Shown piece by piece: positions 25,801-33,655 of a stretch of 64,000 bases of DNA; the stretch's first letter is position 1; each line of letters starts with the position of its first letter. The notes beneath the pieces are model-generated. The model was not told where the DNA came from, made no database searches, and was given only the letters and a program-made list of their open reading frames with translations. The stretch is from Branchiostoma floridae (taxonomy: Eukaryota > Chordata > Leptocardii > Amphioxiformes > Branchiostomatidae), in contig NC_049987.1 of assembly GCF_000003815.2 (NCBI RefSeq), positions 20,771,072 to 20,835,071 on the forward strand, in the 5' to 3' direction. Made by a program: the position numbers and the translations under genes.

Positions 25801-26656
25801 ATAAAGATTTGCAGCATCACTAACTATACATGATCCATGATCATAACTATTCATAATGCTAAATAAAAATGATTTTAGAATAGTTTTGAAACTTATGTTG
25901 CAATTTATGTTGCATGTTGTGTCTTATGTTCAGCTTGCATCTTTGTTTTACTCCATGGGCTCCATTGATTCACGCTGTTTAGTCTTCAGAGATTAAAAGG
26001 AGGTTTATATATATCATATATGTTACCTCCTTGGAGAGAACCATAACTCTGACATGGGGTATGCAGATGTTTAATGTATAATAGATGCTTGAAACGGGAG
26101 CCTGCCAGACTGGGGTTAGTGGTGGAACTGGAAGTATCCCAGCATTCACCAAATACACATCTCACAATACACATCCCAGATCCCTGACTTCGAGCTGTGA
26201 CCCACAAGCCACAAGCATATGGACTTGTCATCTGCAACGTTACCCCACGGGCAGGGGCGGATCTCAGGATGATTCAAGCTCCACGGGCATCATTAATAAG
26301 ACATACACGTACAACTTTGTGTGCAGAAAAAAGCAAACAGACCACTGCCCTACACAGGACCACTGCCCTACATTAAGATTCAGACCATATGGTTCAGCGG
26401 ACGTGCAGACAGTAAAGTCAACATCAAAATGCAGACGACACCGGCCTTCAAAAATACCCGCCCCTCCCCCTAGCTTACCATCTTCCCATAAATTACCAAC
26501 CTGTGCTCTAAAAACCTGGACAGTTTTGCGTTCCAGAAAGGTGCCCCTCCATCCTGCTAAGGAACTGAAGCGCTGGCTTCTCTGTGCGACGTCTCTGATC
26601 TTAAATTTCGGCCCGAAACTACAGACGAACTTGGAGGACACCAGAATCGCCGCCAT
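3302..26656 (-). CDS. ABCB7: mitochondrial ABC half-transporter ABCB7 (15 exons, complete)
   Basis: ABCB7/Atm1 exports a glutathione-linked sulfur or Fe-S species from the mitochondrial matrix for cytosolic Fe-S assembly; this follows from the family. Exons in transcript order: 26501-26656, 25538-25615, 24558-24620, 23480-23686, 19307-19433, 18765-18951, 18184-18265, 17585-17761, 15807-15981, 6849-7006, 6167-6330, 5521-5650, 4631-4802, 4144-4247, 3302-3592. Phases agree throughout and sum to 756 codons plus stop, close to the vertebrate length. Exons 1-3 encode a basic, Ser/Arg-rich presequence. The membrane domain runs about residues 130-420. The ATPase domain shows Walker A GGSGSGKST (split between exons 11 and 12), Q-loop VVPQ, signature LSGGEKQ, Walker B IIVYDEA and H-loop AHRLS. 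The start at 26656 was chosen for its CCAAAATGG context; an in-frame ATG at 26689 is the alternative. Introns hold a nested GPCR and many transposons. Confidence 0.97.
4879..5212 (-). repeat. three tandem partial copies of ABCB7 exon 13 start with its acceptor
   Basis: The first ~46 bases of exon 13 ([12 protein letters not shown] on the minus strand), its CCCCCAG acceptor and ~70 bases of upstream intron recur at 4879-4926, 5000-5046 and 5162-5212. The first two copies are nearly identical with a period near 121 bp; the other two are diverged. They sit between exons 12 and 13. Confidence 0.85.
5261..5508. repeat. simple repeats (ATCC)n and (CAAT)n
   Basis: A (CCGT/CATC)n tract near 5261-5308 and an imperfect (CAAT)n tract at about 5420-5508, both in ABCB7 intron 12; the second abuts exon 12 within about 12 bases. 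Confidence 0.9.
6454..6663. mobile_element. MITE with ACTGTAAATGC inverted ends
   Basis: The ends ACTGTAAATGC and GCATTTACAGT are inverted, and internal TTTGCGGTG / CACCGCAAAC stretches are also complementary. Relatives or fragments occur at about 6775-6840, 15508-15570, 28669-29261 (interrupted) and 62213-62408. Non-coding, in ABCB7 intron 10. Confidence 0.7.
7090..8370 (-). repeat. array of about six exon-10-derived copies in ABCB7 intron 9
   Basis: Copies of the 5' half of ABCB7 exon 10 begin near 7094 (truncated), 7216, 7399, 7580, 7718 and 8308 (diverged), with spacing of about 181-182 bp for the central copies. The central copies keep an AG acceptor followed by the [17 protein letters not shown] frame, then run into intron-like sequence with a stop a few codons on. 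Intervening intron (cctaggtattcttcatga) is duplicated too. Protein-level similarity is strikingly well kept. Confidence 0.9.
8925..9433. mobile_element. 509-bp piggyBac-type MITE (TTAA target duplication)
   Basis: The inverted ends AGGGACATAGTGTAGAAA and (complement) AGGGACATAATGTAAAAA are flanked by TTAA at 8921-8924 and 9434-9437. TTAA duplication is the hallmark of piggyBac. The GC-rich interior includes an ATG in good context (9258, aaaATGg) opening a 34-codon frame ([14 protein letters not shown]...). It lies in ABCB7 intron 9. Confidence 0.75.
9515..11000. repeat. degenerate direct duplication in ABCB7 intron 9
   Basis: About 9515-9850 and 10695-11000 share ordered similar blocks (tttaatggaaagcc, accacttcaa.atgaag, gcccat.aa, acttctccaca, gactaatgg), indicating an old direct duplication of roughly 320 bp. 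Function unknown. Confidence 0.45.
10085..10430 (-). pseudogene. 3' fragment of a LINE (reverse-transcriptase C-terminus)
   Basis: A minus-strand frame (10142-10405) reads ..[25 protein letters not shown].., a pattern I associate with the extreme C-terminus of L2/CR1-like reverse-transcriptase polyproteins in lancelet. An A/T-rich tail follows it. The rest of the element is missing, so this is a 5'-truncated dead copy. Confidence 0.5.
11713..12794. mobile_element. candidate 1.1-kb non-autonomous DNA transposon
   Basis: GTAACGGGGGCCGCCCTAAGAC on the left resembles, with a few mismatches, the complement of the right end (..GGGGCACCTCCCGTTAC). No clean target duplication and no coding sequence are seen, so the assignment rests on the inverted ends alone. 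Confidence 0.4.
13258..14541 (+). CDS. class A GPCR, lysophospholipid/cannabinoid-receptor-like, intronless
   Basis: A 427-residue seven-helix receptor, complete in one exon, lying inside ABCB7 intron 9 on the opposite strand. The ATG at 13258 has a good context (caccATG). N-terminal N-glycosylation sites (NNSS, NKTS); helices near 56-80, 88-112, 122-146, 170-190, 206-233, 286-308 and 319-340. [12 protein letters not shown] in helix 2 and GWNC in loop 2 are typical of the EDG/LPA-S1P/cannabinoid group. The canonical microswitches are altered: DRY is NSY (147-149), CWxP is AWLLP (298-302), NPxxY is NPIVS (334-338). Loop 3 is polar and long; the tail is Ala/Asn/Pro-rich. The ligand cannot be inferred. 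Lack of introns and nesting suggest an old retrocopy or an ancestrally intronless family. Confidence 0.9.
   Translation: MFNNSSVLQLDSNKTSVHEFDGPVPCLLWYLLNTNVPYSQAEEACSMYFKEFETGTTIIYGLTSGFIIITNAAVLWGIIGKRQLHTSFYFYMANLSLADILAGIALLCYPTVVLMGETSLYSRMIIATVVISSQVLSASALALQSGNSYIAVRHPTYFHNHADTANRNAGVAIVSSWLLSLLSLAPIMGWNCLDMPTQNCSTFYYTAYLGLVGGMIILLAITSLFTTISAFIALKQRQKNRFGQLTGAQPIQGNSSTQNRVGQNQPHNLAQKEAERKDQKSLNKIKTVLTYVGFAFMAWLLPLVLTSLCHDGNCLLPTGARGMVVLITLNSAINPIVSLVRTPDLRKAVWQNMTAIYRVPTALVTMIRGNLDNPRGVQGVPLSATNMQGGAVQNTPAGHSNAPVNLALAGPDTASLQVMNIEYITTV
14976..14981 (+). terminator. polyadenylation signal for the nested GPCR
   Basis: AATAAA 435 bases after the GPCR stop codon, the first canonical signal on that strand. 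Confidence 0.55.
16517..17045. repeat. direct repeats flanking a tRNA-like sequence
   Basis: A block with ttttagacgactccgaa.gtacaagttgtgta occurs at about 16517-16580 and 16985-17045, and catgtgat.ttgtttaacatccag occurs at about 16625 and 16842. This indicates a degenerate repeat family or local duplication in ABCB7 intron 8. Confidence 0.6.
16689..16774 (+). pseudogene. tRNA-Leu-like pseudogene or SINE head
   Basis: GTCAGGACGGCCGAGCGGTC followed by TAAGC resembles the 5' half of a tRNA-Leu (A box), and GGTCCGAATCC at about 16751-16761 is a near-consensus B box. The anticodon stem-loop is distorted and the 3' acceptor strand does not pair with the 5' strand, so it is unlikely to be a working tRNA. 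Confidence 0.45.
19553..22876. mobile_element. candidate 3.3-kb non-autonomous element with 16-bp inverted ends
   Basis: ATATTTCAGCCATACC at 19553 is the exact complement of GGTATGGCTGAAATAT near 22861-22876. Between them lie direct repeats (gaccgtcaacaa.agtcgc at about 20757 and 21520; G-rich ggcttcgc blocks near 21053 and 21792), the 162-bp tandem array and a (GAAA)n tract at about 22798-22828. No transposase frame is visible. It sits wholly in ABCB7 intron 4. It may be several elements rather than one. Confidence 0.45.
22025..22625 (+). repeat. tandem array, about four units of ~162 bp
   Basis: Units carry tatcaaggcacatct.tgtcaaatttcagctca, accagggtacagg.gccaaaagtgtcc and a calaaaat-like A-rich spacer; starts of the motif lie near 22229, 22392 and 22554, with an earlier diverged unit. 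The 205-codon open frame across it (21885-22502) is a product of the repetition, not a gene. Confidence 0.85.
22909..23027. repeat. 119-bp near-perfect inverted repeat (TA-ended MITE)
   Basis: Left arm TATTCAAATACAATTCAATC and the matching right arm ending ..TGTATTTGAATA enclose a second inner inverted repeat (GGATATTTACTTCC / GGAAGTAAATATCC). TA at both ends suggests insertion at TA. ABCB7 intron 4. Confidence 0.85.
24724..24861. mobile_element. MITE with CTCCAAGCAGAGGTTG ends
   Basis: Inverted ends TCTCCAAGCAGAGGTTG and CAACCTCTGCTTGTAGA enclose about 100 bp of AT-rich DNA in ABCB7 intron 2. The same end sequence forms the hairpin at 51523-51603, defining a family. Confidence 0.7.
25341..25444. 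mobile_element. half copy of the GTCTCTACCAG palindromic MITE
   Basis: It matches, with divergence, the right arm of the 41863-42059 element (gatcgcg.gctgttccct, tttctacgatttttccag, ctggtagagac) and ends at TA. The left arm is missing. Confidence 0.7.
25677..25755 (-). mobile_element. 5'-truncated LINE 3' end with (CAA)n tail
   Basis: On the minus strand a (CAA)n tail is preceded by sequence similar to the 3' end of the LINE at 35992-41700 (+ strand: cgtttaacgtct, cgctagac.tggtctcttggtgct). Only about 80 bp remain, in ABCB7 intron 1. Confidence 0.75.
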
Positions 26657-26993
26657 TTTGGATGGAAATGTGAGGGTATGTAAGGTCATTGACCTAAGAA
26701 TATCCTTCCGCGCCCATTCATGTAAGGATTTAAGGGCTTATAACCACGTATTTAATGATAAGATATTTGATAAATATTTAAAGTAAAATCAGATATTTTA
26801 GAATTGGGCCCAAACTAATCACAAGAGTACAAATGCACCTTTTGGGGGATTTACTTTTTTGGTGGTGAAATCCTAGCGCATAAATATCAGGTCACGGTGC
26901 TGTGCTGAGGCTGGTGTTTCAGAAGTTGTGATGAAATTTTTGTGATGATTTCACGGATGCCATACCTTGATTTATGACGATCTGCTTGGCGTT
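26657..26993. promoter_or_regulatory. shared bidirectional promoter region ABCB7/UPRT
   Basis: Only 337 bases separate the two divergent start codons, so both transcripts must start inside or next to this interval. No TATA box is obvious at a fixed position. Inference from gene layout. Confidence 0.65.
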
Positions 26994-29900
26994 ATGGCGA
27001 CCATAACATCTAACAATGCCTGTCCAGACTTCGGCCCTAGCGTCAAGGTCCTGAAGAGCACCGGGCAGCTGAGAGAGTTACAGACTGTGCTGAGGGATGT
27101 GTGAGTGCCCCTCCCCCTTTTGTTATCATATTCAAGCAATATTAGATGTTTTGAAGACGATAATCATTTACATAACAAAAATATTATCTATTGTTCATGT
27201 GACTAAAAGCCTCTGAAGTCATGGAAATCATATCATAAACCACTCTCAAGAGTTTCCAATTCACAAACACACCAACAAACTAACAAACTGACTCATACAT
27301 GAAAATTTGTTGCCCAAATTTACCTTAACACCTGAAATCTGTCGTGTTGGCGTAATGATTAGGGTATTTGGCCCATAGCCCAGAGGTACTGGGTTCGAAT
27401 CCCATTACATGCCACTGTTGTGCCCATGAGAAAGGCACTTGACTTAATACAACTTTCCCACCCAGCTGTTAAAAGTTAAAGGTTTGGGAGGTAAAAGGGG
27501 GGTTCGCTTAAAAGGCTGGGTTGTCTACCAGGCCAGGCTACCTGGCCTGTCTACCTGGCCTGGCTATCACGTCAGGCTACTCAGATCCCCCCATTCATAG
27601 CCCCATCATATGGCACTCAGCCAAAATAGCTGATTGACAGGCATAGTAATTGCTGATCTCCAACCCTGCTAGTGCCAGTGACCCAAGGTTGCCCTGTCCA
27701 CCACTGGCTGGGCCCTTTGGGAATGTGTCTGGGAGGCCTTGCTTGCAGCATGTCAGGAACACAAGTACCAGCACTGTGTTTGTGGGTGTGTAAATGTGTG
27801 TGTGTGTGTGTGTGTGTAAGAATGGGCTTGCCAGCAACAGAAATTTGTTTCTTTATTGAATATCTATCTTCTAGAACAGAAAATATCTCAGCTTGTGCAA
27901 CAAGAAGGGAGAGCATAAATCACTTGCTCACTGTAAAGCTAAACTTGTATTGACTAAGGAGGGTACTGTATAATTACATGTACCTCCTTGTTCTCTATGC
28001 TAGTATGCCATGTTGACATATACAATCTTAGTAGTCACATAGCATTTTTGAGGCTGTGGATTGTTATCCACTGTACAATTTTTGTGTCCAGGACAGAGCC
28101 CAATCCTCTCCTTCCACTGACAATAATCTCTCCAACCCCCTTGTACAAGTTGGAGTGGGGAAAGTACTGTTAACAGATTTTGTGACATGTCAAAGGATTT
28201 GAACCCAGGACCTCTGTTTTCTAGGTCTAACACCCTAAAGCATTTACCGAACACAGTACTGGTACAGTACTTGAATGTGTTCCTGACAGCTGCAAGGAAG
28301 GCCTCCCAGTCCGAAGGGTCCAGACAGTGGACACTGGCAGGGTTGAAAATTAGCAATTACTATGCCTGTCAATCAGCTATTTTGGCTGAGTGCCACATGA
28401 TGGGGGTATGAATGGGGGGATCTGAGTAGCCTGACGTGATAGCCAGGCCAGGTAGACAGGCCAGGTAGCCTGGCCTGGTAGACAGCCCAGCCTTTTAAGC
28501 GAACCCGGTAAAAGGGAGGTTAAGTTAAAATCTAAAGCCATCACCAGTTCGAACCAGTACCTCAATGCATTAATTTTTTTCTCCCTCTTCCAGTGAAACA
28601 TCGAGAAGTGATTTTGTGTTTTGTGCAGACAGACTGGTAAGTGTTGTTACCTCAGAATGATATCAATGCTGTAAATGCATTTAAGTTTGCAGGGATTTAG
28701 TTTAGAAGTAGGAAGAAAATGGAGTGTTTGCATGGTTGTTTCGAGTTTATCATAGTCAAGGCTCGAAATACCACCTGCATATGCAGGTTAGTGCAGGTAA
28801 AATTAGAGCTGTGCAGGTATTTCTGATGTCTACCTGCACCTAACCTGCACTGGTCCATATACTGGGTTTTATACACAAATGTCCTATGATGCAGGTGACT
28901 GTGGATGGTTATCAGCTGCACTGTTAGTTACTACCTATTACGTATATAAAAGAATAAATAGCAATGATTCCTCAGCAATTTAGTATGATCCATACTTCCT
29001 AAATTCAGAGTGGTGCAGGTAAAATTTGTTTGGTGCAGGTAATTTCAATGTTACCTGCACTAGTGCAGGTTTGAAGAAAAAAGTATTTCGAGCCCTGATA
29101 GTGCTATAGTCACACATGAACGGTGCCCTTATGGACAGCCACCTGCTAGTAACTGGACAAGGATTCTTTAGAGACAGTTCACAGTCGTTTGGCGTACAAA
29201 TTTTAGCAATCACTATGAAACATAAGACCACCACAAATGCTTAGAACTGCATTTTCAGTACTTTGGGTATTTTGTTACCTTCATCAACACATGCCTTCAA
29301 TAGACAATTCCCTCGGTCTTACAAAATGTTCCTTTCTTGCCCCCCACAGATCAGACTAGTTGTTGAAGAAGGTCTGAACCAGCTGCCGTATTCCCCATTG
29401 TCAGTTACCACACCAACAGGTTGGTCACTGGTATTAGACTTGCATTGTCAGTGACTTGGTGACTGTTCATTTGAATTGTACATTGTCCAGTTACCAAGGC
29501 TAGACCTTGATAATAGCCTTCGGGTAGTTGGGCAGCTGTGGCGGTGTTTCTCACTATACAGCCAAATTAATCAAATTAAATCAAATCAAGAAGGCTGCAG
29601 TACTGTCTGACAGTCAGAAATTTGACGTGCATGCTTATTTACACTGATGAGGTTTCAATGCTGTTTCATGCTAGAAATGACAATCATTGTTTAATTCTGA
29701 AGAGTGCAAAGATGTCACAATTCCACATGAACATAGAAGGCATGTCACTTGTTGAGAGGAAAACTGTGTATTTTCATGTTAACCATCTTATGTTTATGCT
29801 ACAGGCTACGGGTATGATGGGATCACTTTTGAGAAAGGCAACTGTGGTGTCAGCATCATGAGAAGTGGTGAGTGAATGAAATATGTCTTCTGATGTATGT

Positions 29901-32344
29901 ATGCATCATTATCATTATTGCTTGAGAAGAACCACCCCTTGAGCTTGGTAGAAAAATCCACCTCACTCGTACAGAAGAGTAGGGATCCTTCCCTAAATTA
30001 GTAAATAAGTGTTTCAAACATCAGTCCAGTCTTTGATATAATATGCAATTTGGTCTTACTAGACAAAACAAGTGTGTGAGGCCTAAAGGCATTTTTTTTT
30101 CACAAAACCAGTGAAATGTCTGTGACCACCTTTTGTACAGGTGAGGATACTGTGTTAGGCCTAAAGCCAGGCATTTTTTTTTTCGTGCAAATACAAGTGA
30201 AATGTCTGTATTCACCTGTTGTACAGGTGAGGATAGTGTGTCAGGCCTAAAGGCATTGTTTTTTCTTGCAAAACCAACTGAAGTGTCTGGTTAACCACCT
30301 GTTGTACAGGTGAGGATACTGTGTTAGGCCTAAAGCCAGGCATTGTTTTTTCGTGCAAAACAAGTGAAATGTGTGTAACCACCTGTTGTACAAAACTAGT
30401 GTGTGAGGCCTAAAGGTAGTCTGTGTAACACAAACTCTGCTGTCCAGGGCTGTAACTGGCCCCTCCCCGCTAGGGGGCTGCCAGATGTTTGGCGGGCTGC
30501 TATAAGTAAGATTTAATCAGGCTAGCCTAAAGGTATTGTTTTTTCTTGCGAAAAAAAGTGACGGATCTAGTTAACCACCTCTTGTACAGGTGAGGCGATG
30601 GAGCAGGGTCTGAGGGACTGCTGCAGGTCCATCAGGATAGGCAAGATCCTCATCCAGAGCGAGGCTGACACGCGAGAGGCGAAGGTCTACTACGCCAAGT
30701 TTCCTCAGGACATAGAGGGCAGAAAAGTGCTGCTCATGTACCCCATTCTCAGTAAGTCTCCCTGCAGAGTGGCTGTTATATAACATTATGTTGGTGTTAC
30801 CATTAAGTTAAGACAATTTCTTCATGTCTTACCTTGTACCCCCCCCCCCCCCCAAGAACCTTGAGGTCAAGGGACTAGGTACTGTAGGTAGGTAGGTAAC
30901 ATTAAGTTAGTATTTTTCTGTAGTTACCTGTATTTCTATAAGTATGTTTAGTTTACTATTGAATTTTAGTTCCATCTACTCTGTCTACTTTTGCACTTTA
31001 CCTTACCTTCAAACTTTAAGTTAGCTTAAATGTTGTCAATTCTACTCTTTCATATTGTACATACACTTTACTTCTATGTGTCTAACGTAATCTTTTTGTA
31101 TTTCCTTTGTTTCTTTTCTTGTCTCCATGCAAAGGTGGGCGCGGTGAGTAGGCCCCCTGCAGATTATTTTTTGTAAACTATGCTGTTTGTTTTCCTGTTA
31201 TATTGTAAAGGATTTTTTTTTAAATTCGATTGATCATTTTATGATTTGTCTTGGATTCAGCTTATGGATGTAACGTTATGACTATAAGATTCAAAGATGA
31301 TGTTGTGCTTTCTTCTTAGCTTTCTGGTAGATCTGGAAAATGTGTGTGTGTGTGTGTGTCTGTTTCATGTGTGTTTGTTTGCATCACGCATGTGCATGTA
31401 CGTGTATACAAGCTTTTTATTGACGTCATTATATGATACTAATTATAATTTCAATCCAACGACAACCATGTTGGCGGGTAATTGAGTTAAGCAGTATTAT
31501 CTTTGTTTGGTTAACAGACGTACCCTGTAATCCAAATGGCACAGATGATGTCAAATGAAAAACCTGTATAGTTACATGTTTTTCACAGTGCTTTCTAGTC
31601 CTCACCTTAAGTTTGCTTTATTTCCCCTGCAGGTTCGGGAAATACCGCCATCCAGGCTGTCCAGGTGCTGAAGGAACATGGGGTGAAGGAGAGCAACATC
31701 CTGCTTCTCAGTCTGTTTGTGACCCCACATGGTGAGTTTTAAAACACAGGGCACTTCAAACTTGGAAATACCATTTCAATGTGTAATATTATCTTTTGGA
31801 AGATGAGAAATCTCCTTAAGCACACAAGTTTGAGCAGAAATAATTTGATGCAAATACAAAATGTACTTACAATTAGAATTACCCAAGGAGACCACTCAGG
31901 TTCATGTGGACAGGACTCTTGCATCAGTGGGAAAAAATGTCTAAGGGACCACCTAAAGTGTACATGTGAAGGTAGTTCACTAGTCCAGGTTTGACTGGAT
32001 ATATTTAATAATATGTTTTTCCAGGTGCCATAGAGTCTATTGTACCTCATGTTTTAGTTGCGATTTGATCATGTTTTATTGTTCCAAACAATTTTTTAGA
32101 AATCTAACAGAGATTGTGTCTTTTCCTGGTGTCATAGACTCTGTTTTACCTCATACCACATTTTGATCACATTTATATTGTGTTTTATTGATTAAAACAG
32201 TTTTGGAGTAATCTAACGGAGATTGTTTGTATCTCAGCTCTGCAGACAGTGACAGAGGAACACCCTGAGATGACCATCCTGACGTCAGAGATCCACCCGC
32301 ACGTTCCTGTCCACTTTGGGCAGAAGTACTTCGGCACTGACTGA
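26994..32344 (+). CDS. UPRT: uracil phosphoribosyltransferase homologue UPRT (7 exons, complete)
   Basis: Exons 26994-27100, 28594-28636, 29350-29419, 29805-29867, 30590-30751, 31633-31731 and 32238-32344 join in phase to 216 codons plus stop; all junctions are GT/AG. The product matches the animal UPRT family: RELQTVLRD, FEKGNCGVSIMRSGEAMEQG, IRIGKILIQ, MYPILSSGNTAIQA at the PRPP-binding loop, and C-terminal HFGQKYFGTD near the uracil site. It is shorter than human UPRT, lacking the long N-terminal extension. In microbial enzymes the PRPP loop carries an acidic residue where this protein has the Tyr-Pro of MYPILSSG, as in vertebrate UPRT, so catalytic competence is uncertain. The gene shares a promoter region with ABCB7 and converges on TBRG1. 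Confidence 0.95.
27345..27489 (+). mobile_element. tRNA-derived SINE
   Basis: GTGTTGGCGTAATGATTAGG resembles an A-box region, GGGTTCGAATCCC is a B box, and the body has the tgtgccc.tgagaaaggcactt core that recurs in SINE fragments near 55890, 58604 and 63206. The 1-kb element at 27500 is inserted next to its 3' end. Confidence 0.65.
27500..28506. mobile_element. 1007-bp foldback element, long terminal inverted repeats, 10-bp target duplication
   Basis: The ends GGGTTCGCTTAAAAGG and CCTTTTAAGCGAACCC are part of inverted repeats about 180 bp long (27500-27685 and 28325-28506), including inner repeats of the ccaggccaggtagacaggcc type. Identical 10-mers GGTAAAAGGG flank it at 27490-27499 and 28507-28516. 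Long inverted repeats plus a 9-11 bp duplication suggest a non-autonomous Mutator-like (MULE) or related foldback element. No transposase is seen. UPRT intron 1. Confidence 0.8.
28757..29097. mobile_element. 341-bp MITE nested in an older MITE
   Basis: The ends CAAGGCTCGAAATAC and GTATTTCGAGCCCTG are inverted, and ATAGT occurs directly outside each (28752-28756, 29098-29102). It interrupts an ACTGTAAATGC-type element spanning about 28669-29261. The interior repeats gtgcaggtaa / ttacctgcac motifs. Ends resemble hAT, but the visible duplication is only 5 bp. Confidence 0.65.
30056..30589 (+). repeat. tandem array carrying copies of the UPRT exon 5 acceptor
   Basis: Units of about 82-86 bp contain tgtacag|gtgagg, identical to the acceptor and first six bases of exon 5 (30590), followed by atactgtgttaggcctaaag and a T-rich tract. 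Good copies lie near 30135, 30221 and 30303, with a decayed one near 30385. The true exon is the last in the series. Confidence 0.85.
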
Positions 32345-33187
32345 AGCCTCACAGAACAACACAAATATCATTTAAGCTAGATTACCATTGGTTTCTCCCA
32401 ATAGAGATACTTTTTAGGCTCAGGGATGTCAGGCATACAAAACTGGCAGAAAAAATTATAATATAAAGTAAATCATGTTGTTTTTTATACATCATATGAA
32501 GAAAATCATACTACATGTACTTGTACAATGGAAGATACAGCATTTTATCAGAAAAAAAGATAATTTTTGAATACTTAGATTTTAGTATGTAAGTCTTCCT
32601 GTACTAAATGAATGATGATGATGTACTACTATTTGTAAATATTTATATATTTCTAAATGCAAATTCTCAATCATGATTCTGGGATGTATTAATATCATAG
32701 TAGGCCAGCTTTTACATGTATGTATGTACAGGCAAAGTGTTAACACTTTCATCATGCTTTAGCCATTTGGGGCTAATTCAATGTCAAAGAAATTAAAAGC
32801 CTGGCTACCTTTAGGTGAAAACAATGTGCAGTGTGTTTTATCATATTTGTTGACATGCAGCTATGACTGCCCAAACAAGGATGACAGGGCAAACTCGGGG
32901 TCAATATAAGGGCAACGATGATGATAGTGGAGCTACTGAGCGCAGAATGAATGGTTTTAGCCTGGAATGCAGCATACTAGTAGTCTCTTTTGTCCTCTCC
33001 ACAAATACTTGCAAGTACTGGGCGTCCAAACCTGCCAGATGTCAGGCTAGCTTTTAGGTTTTCAAGTCACAACCTGGGGTGTAGATCAGGTCTTGATGAC
33101 TTAATCTGAGCACTGTATAGATAAGCCTCTTTTAGCACAAATCTGTATTTGTTGGGGACTAGGCAGTAGGGAGAAGCTTACGTTATG

Positions 33188-33193
33188 AATAAA
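33188..33193 (+). terminator. candidate polyadenylation signal of UPRT
   Basis: AATAAA 844 bases after the UPRT stop. It faces the TBRG1 signals 120 bases away, as expected for convergent genes. Between 32345 and this site I see only 3' UTR-like AT-rich DNA. Confidence 0.4.
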
Positions 33194-33313
33194 TTATGTG
33201 GAATCTTCAATAATAACATGCTCAATGTGTGACTCTTCTCAACTAAGACTAAAGGAGACAACAACCCAAAAGGGAATGATTACAAAAGAACAAATTTACT
33301 CATGTAGCAACGA

Positions 33314-33326
33314 TTTATTGTTTATT
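33314..33326 (-). terminator. candidate polyadenylation signals of TBRG1
   Basis: Two AATAAA hexamers on the minus strand (33314-33319 and 33321-33326), about 330 bases downstream of the TBRG1 stop codon. Confidence 0.5.
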
Positions 33327-33655
33327 CATGCCCGCTGGGACACAAAAAACTGCTGCCATACAGCATCACAGAATCTGACATAGGTCTACTCGTCTCAAGT
33401 TCACAATCATAACACTACACTGTAACATTGGGTATGCCAGTTTCAAATATGCCTTTACAAGGAATAAGGTAATATGATGTATACAATAATTGATACTCAC
33501 TGTATAACATTTAGCAATCCCATTGGTTTTGATTGCAAGTCACATCGAGAAGATACAAGTCATATTAGCATTATACATGTAACTTCAAGTAGTACTAGTA
33601 GTACAGCTACAAGTATACAGCTTTTATATACATATAATAATATATGTACATGTAT

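Noticed and set aside
26085-26786. 233-codon + strand frame overlapping ABCB7 exon 1
   Set aside because: Antisense shadow; the minus-strand exon has splice site, phase and presequence support.
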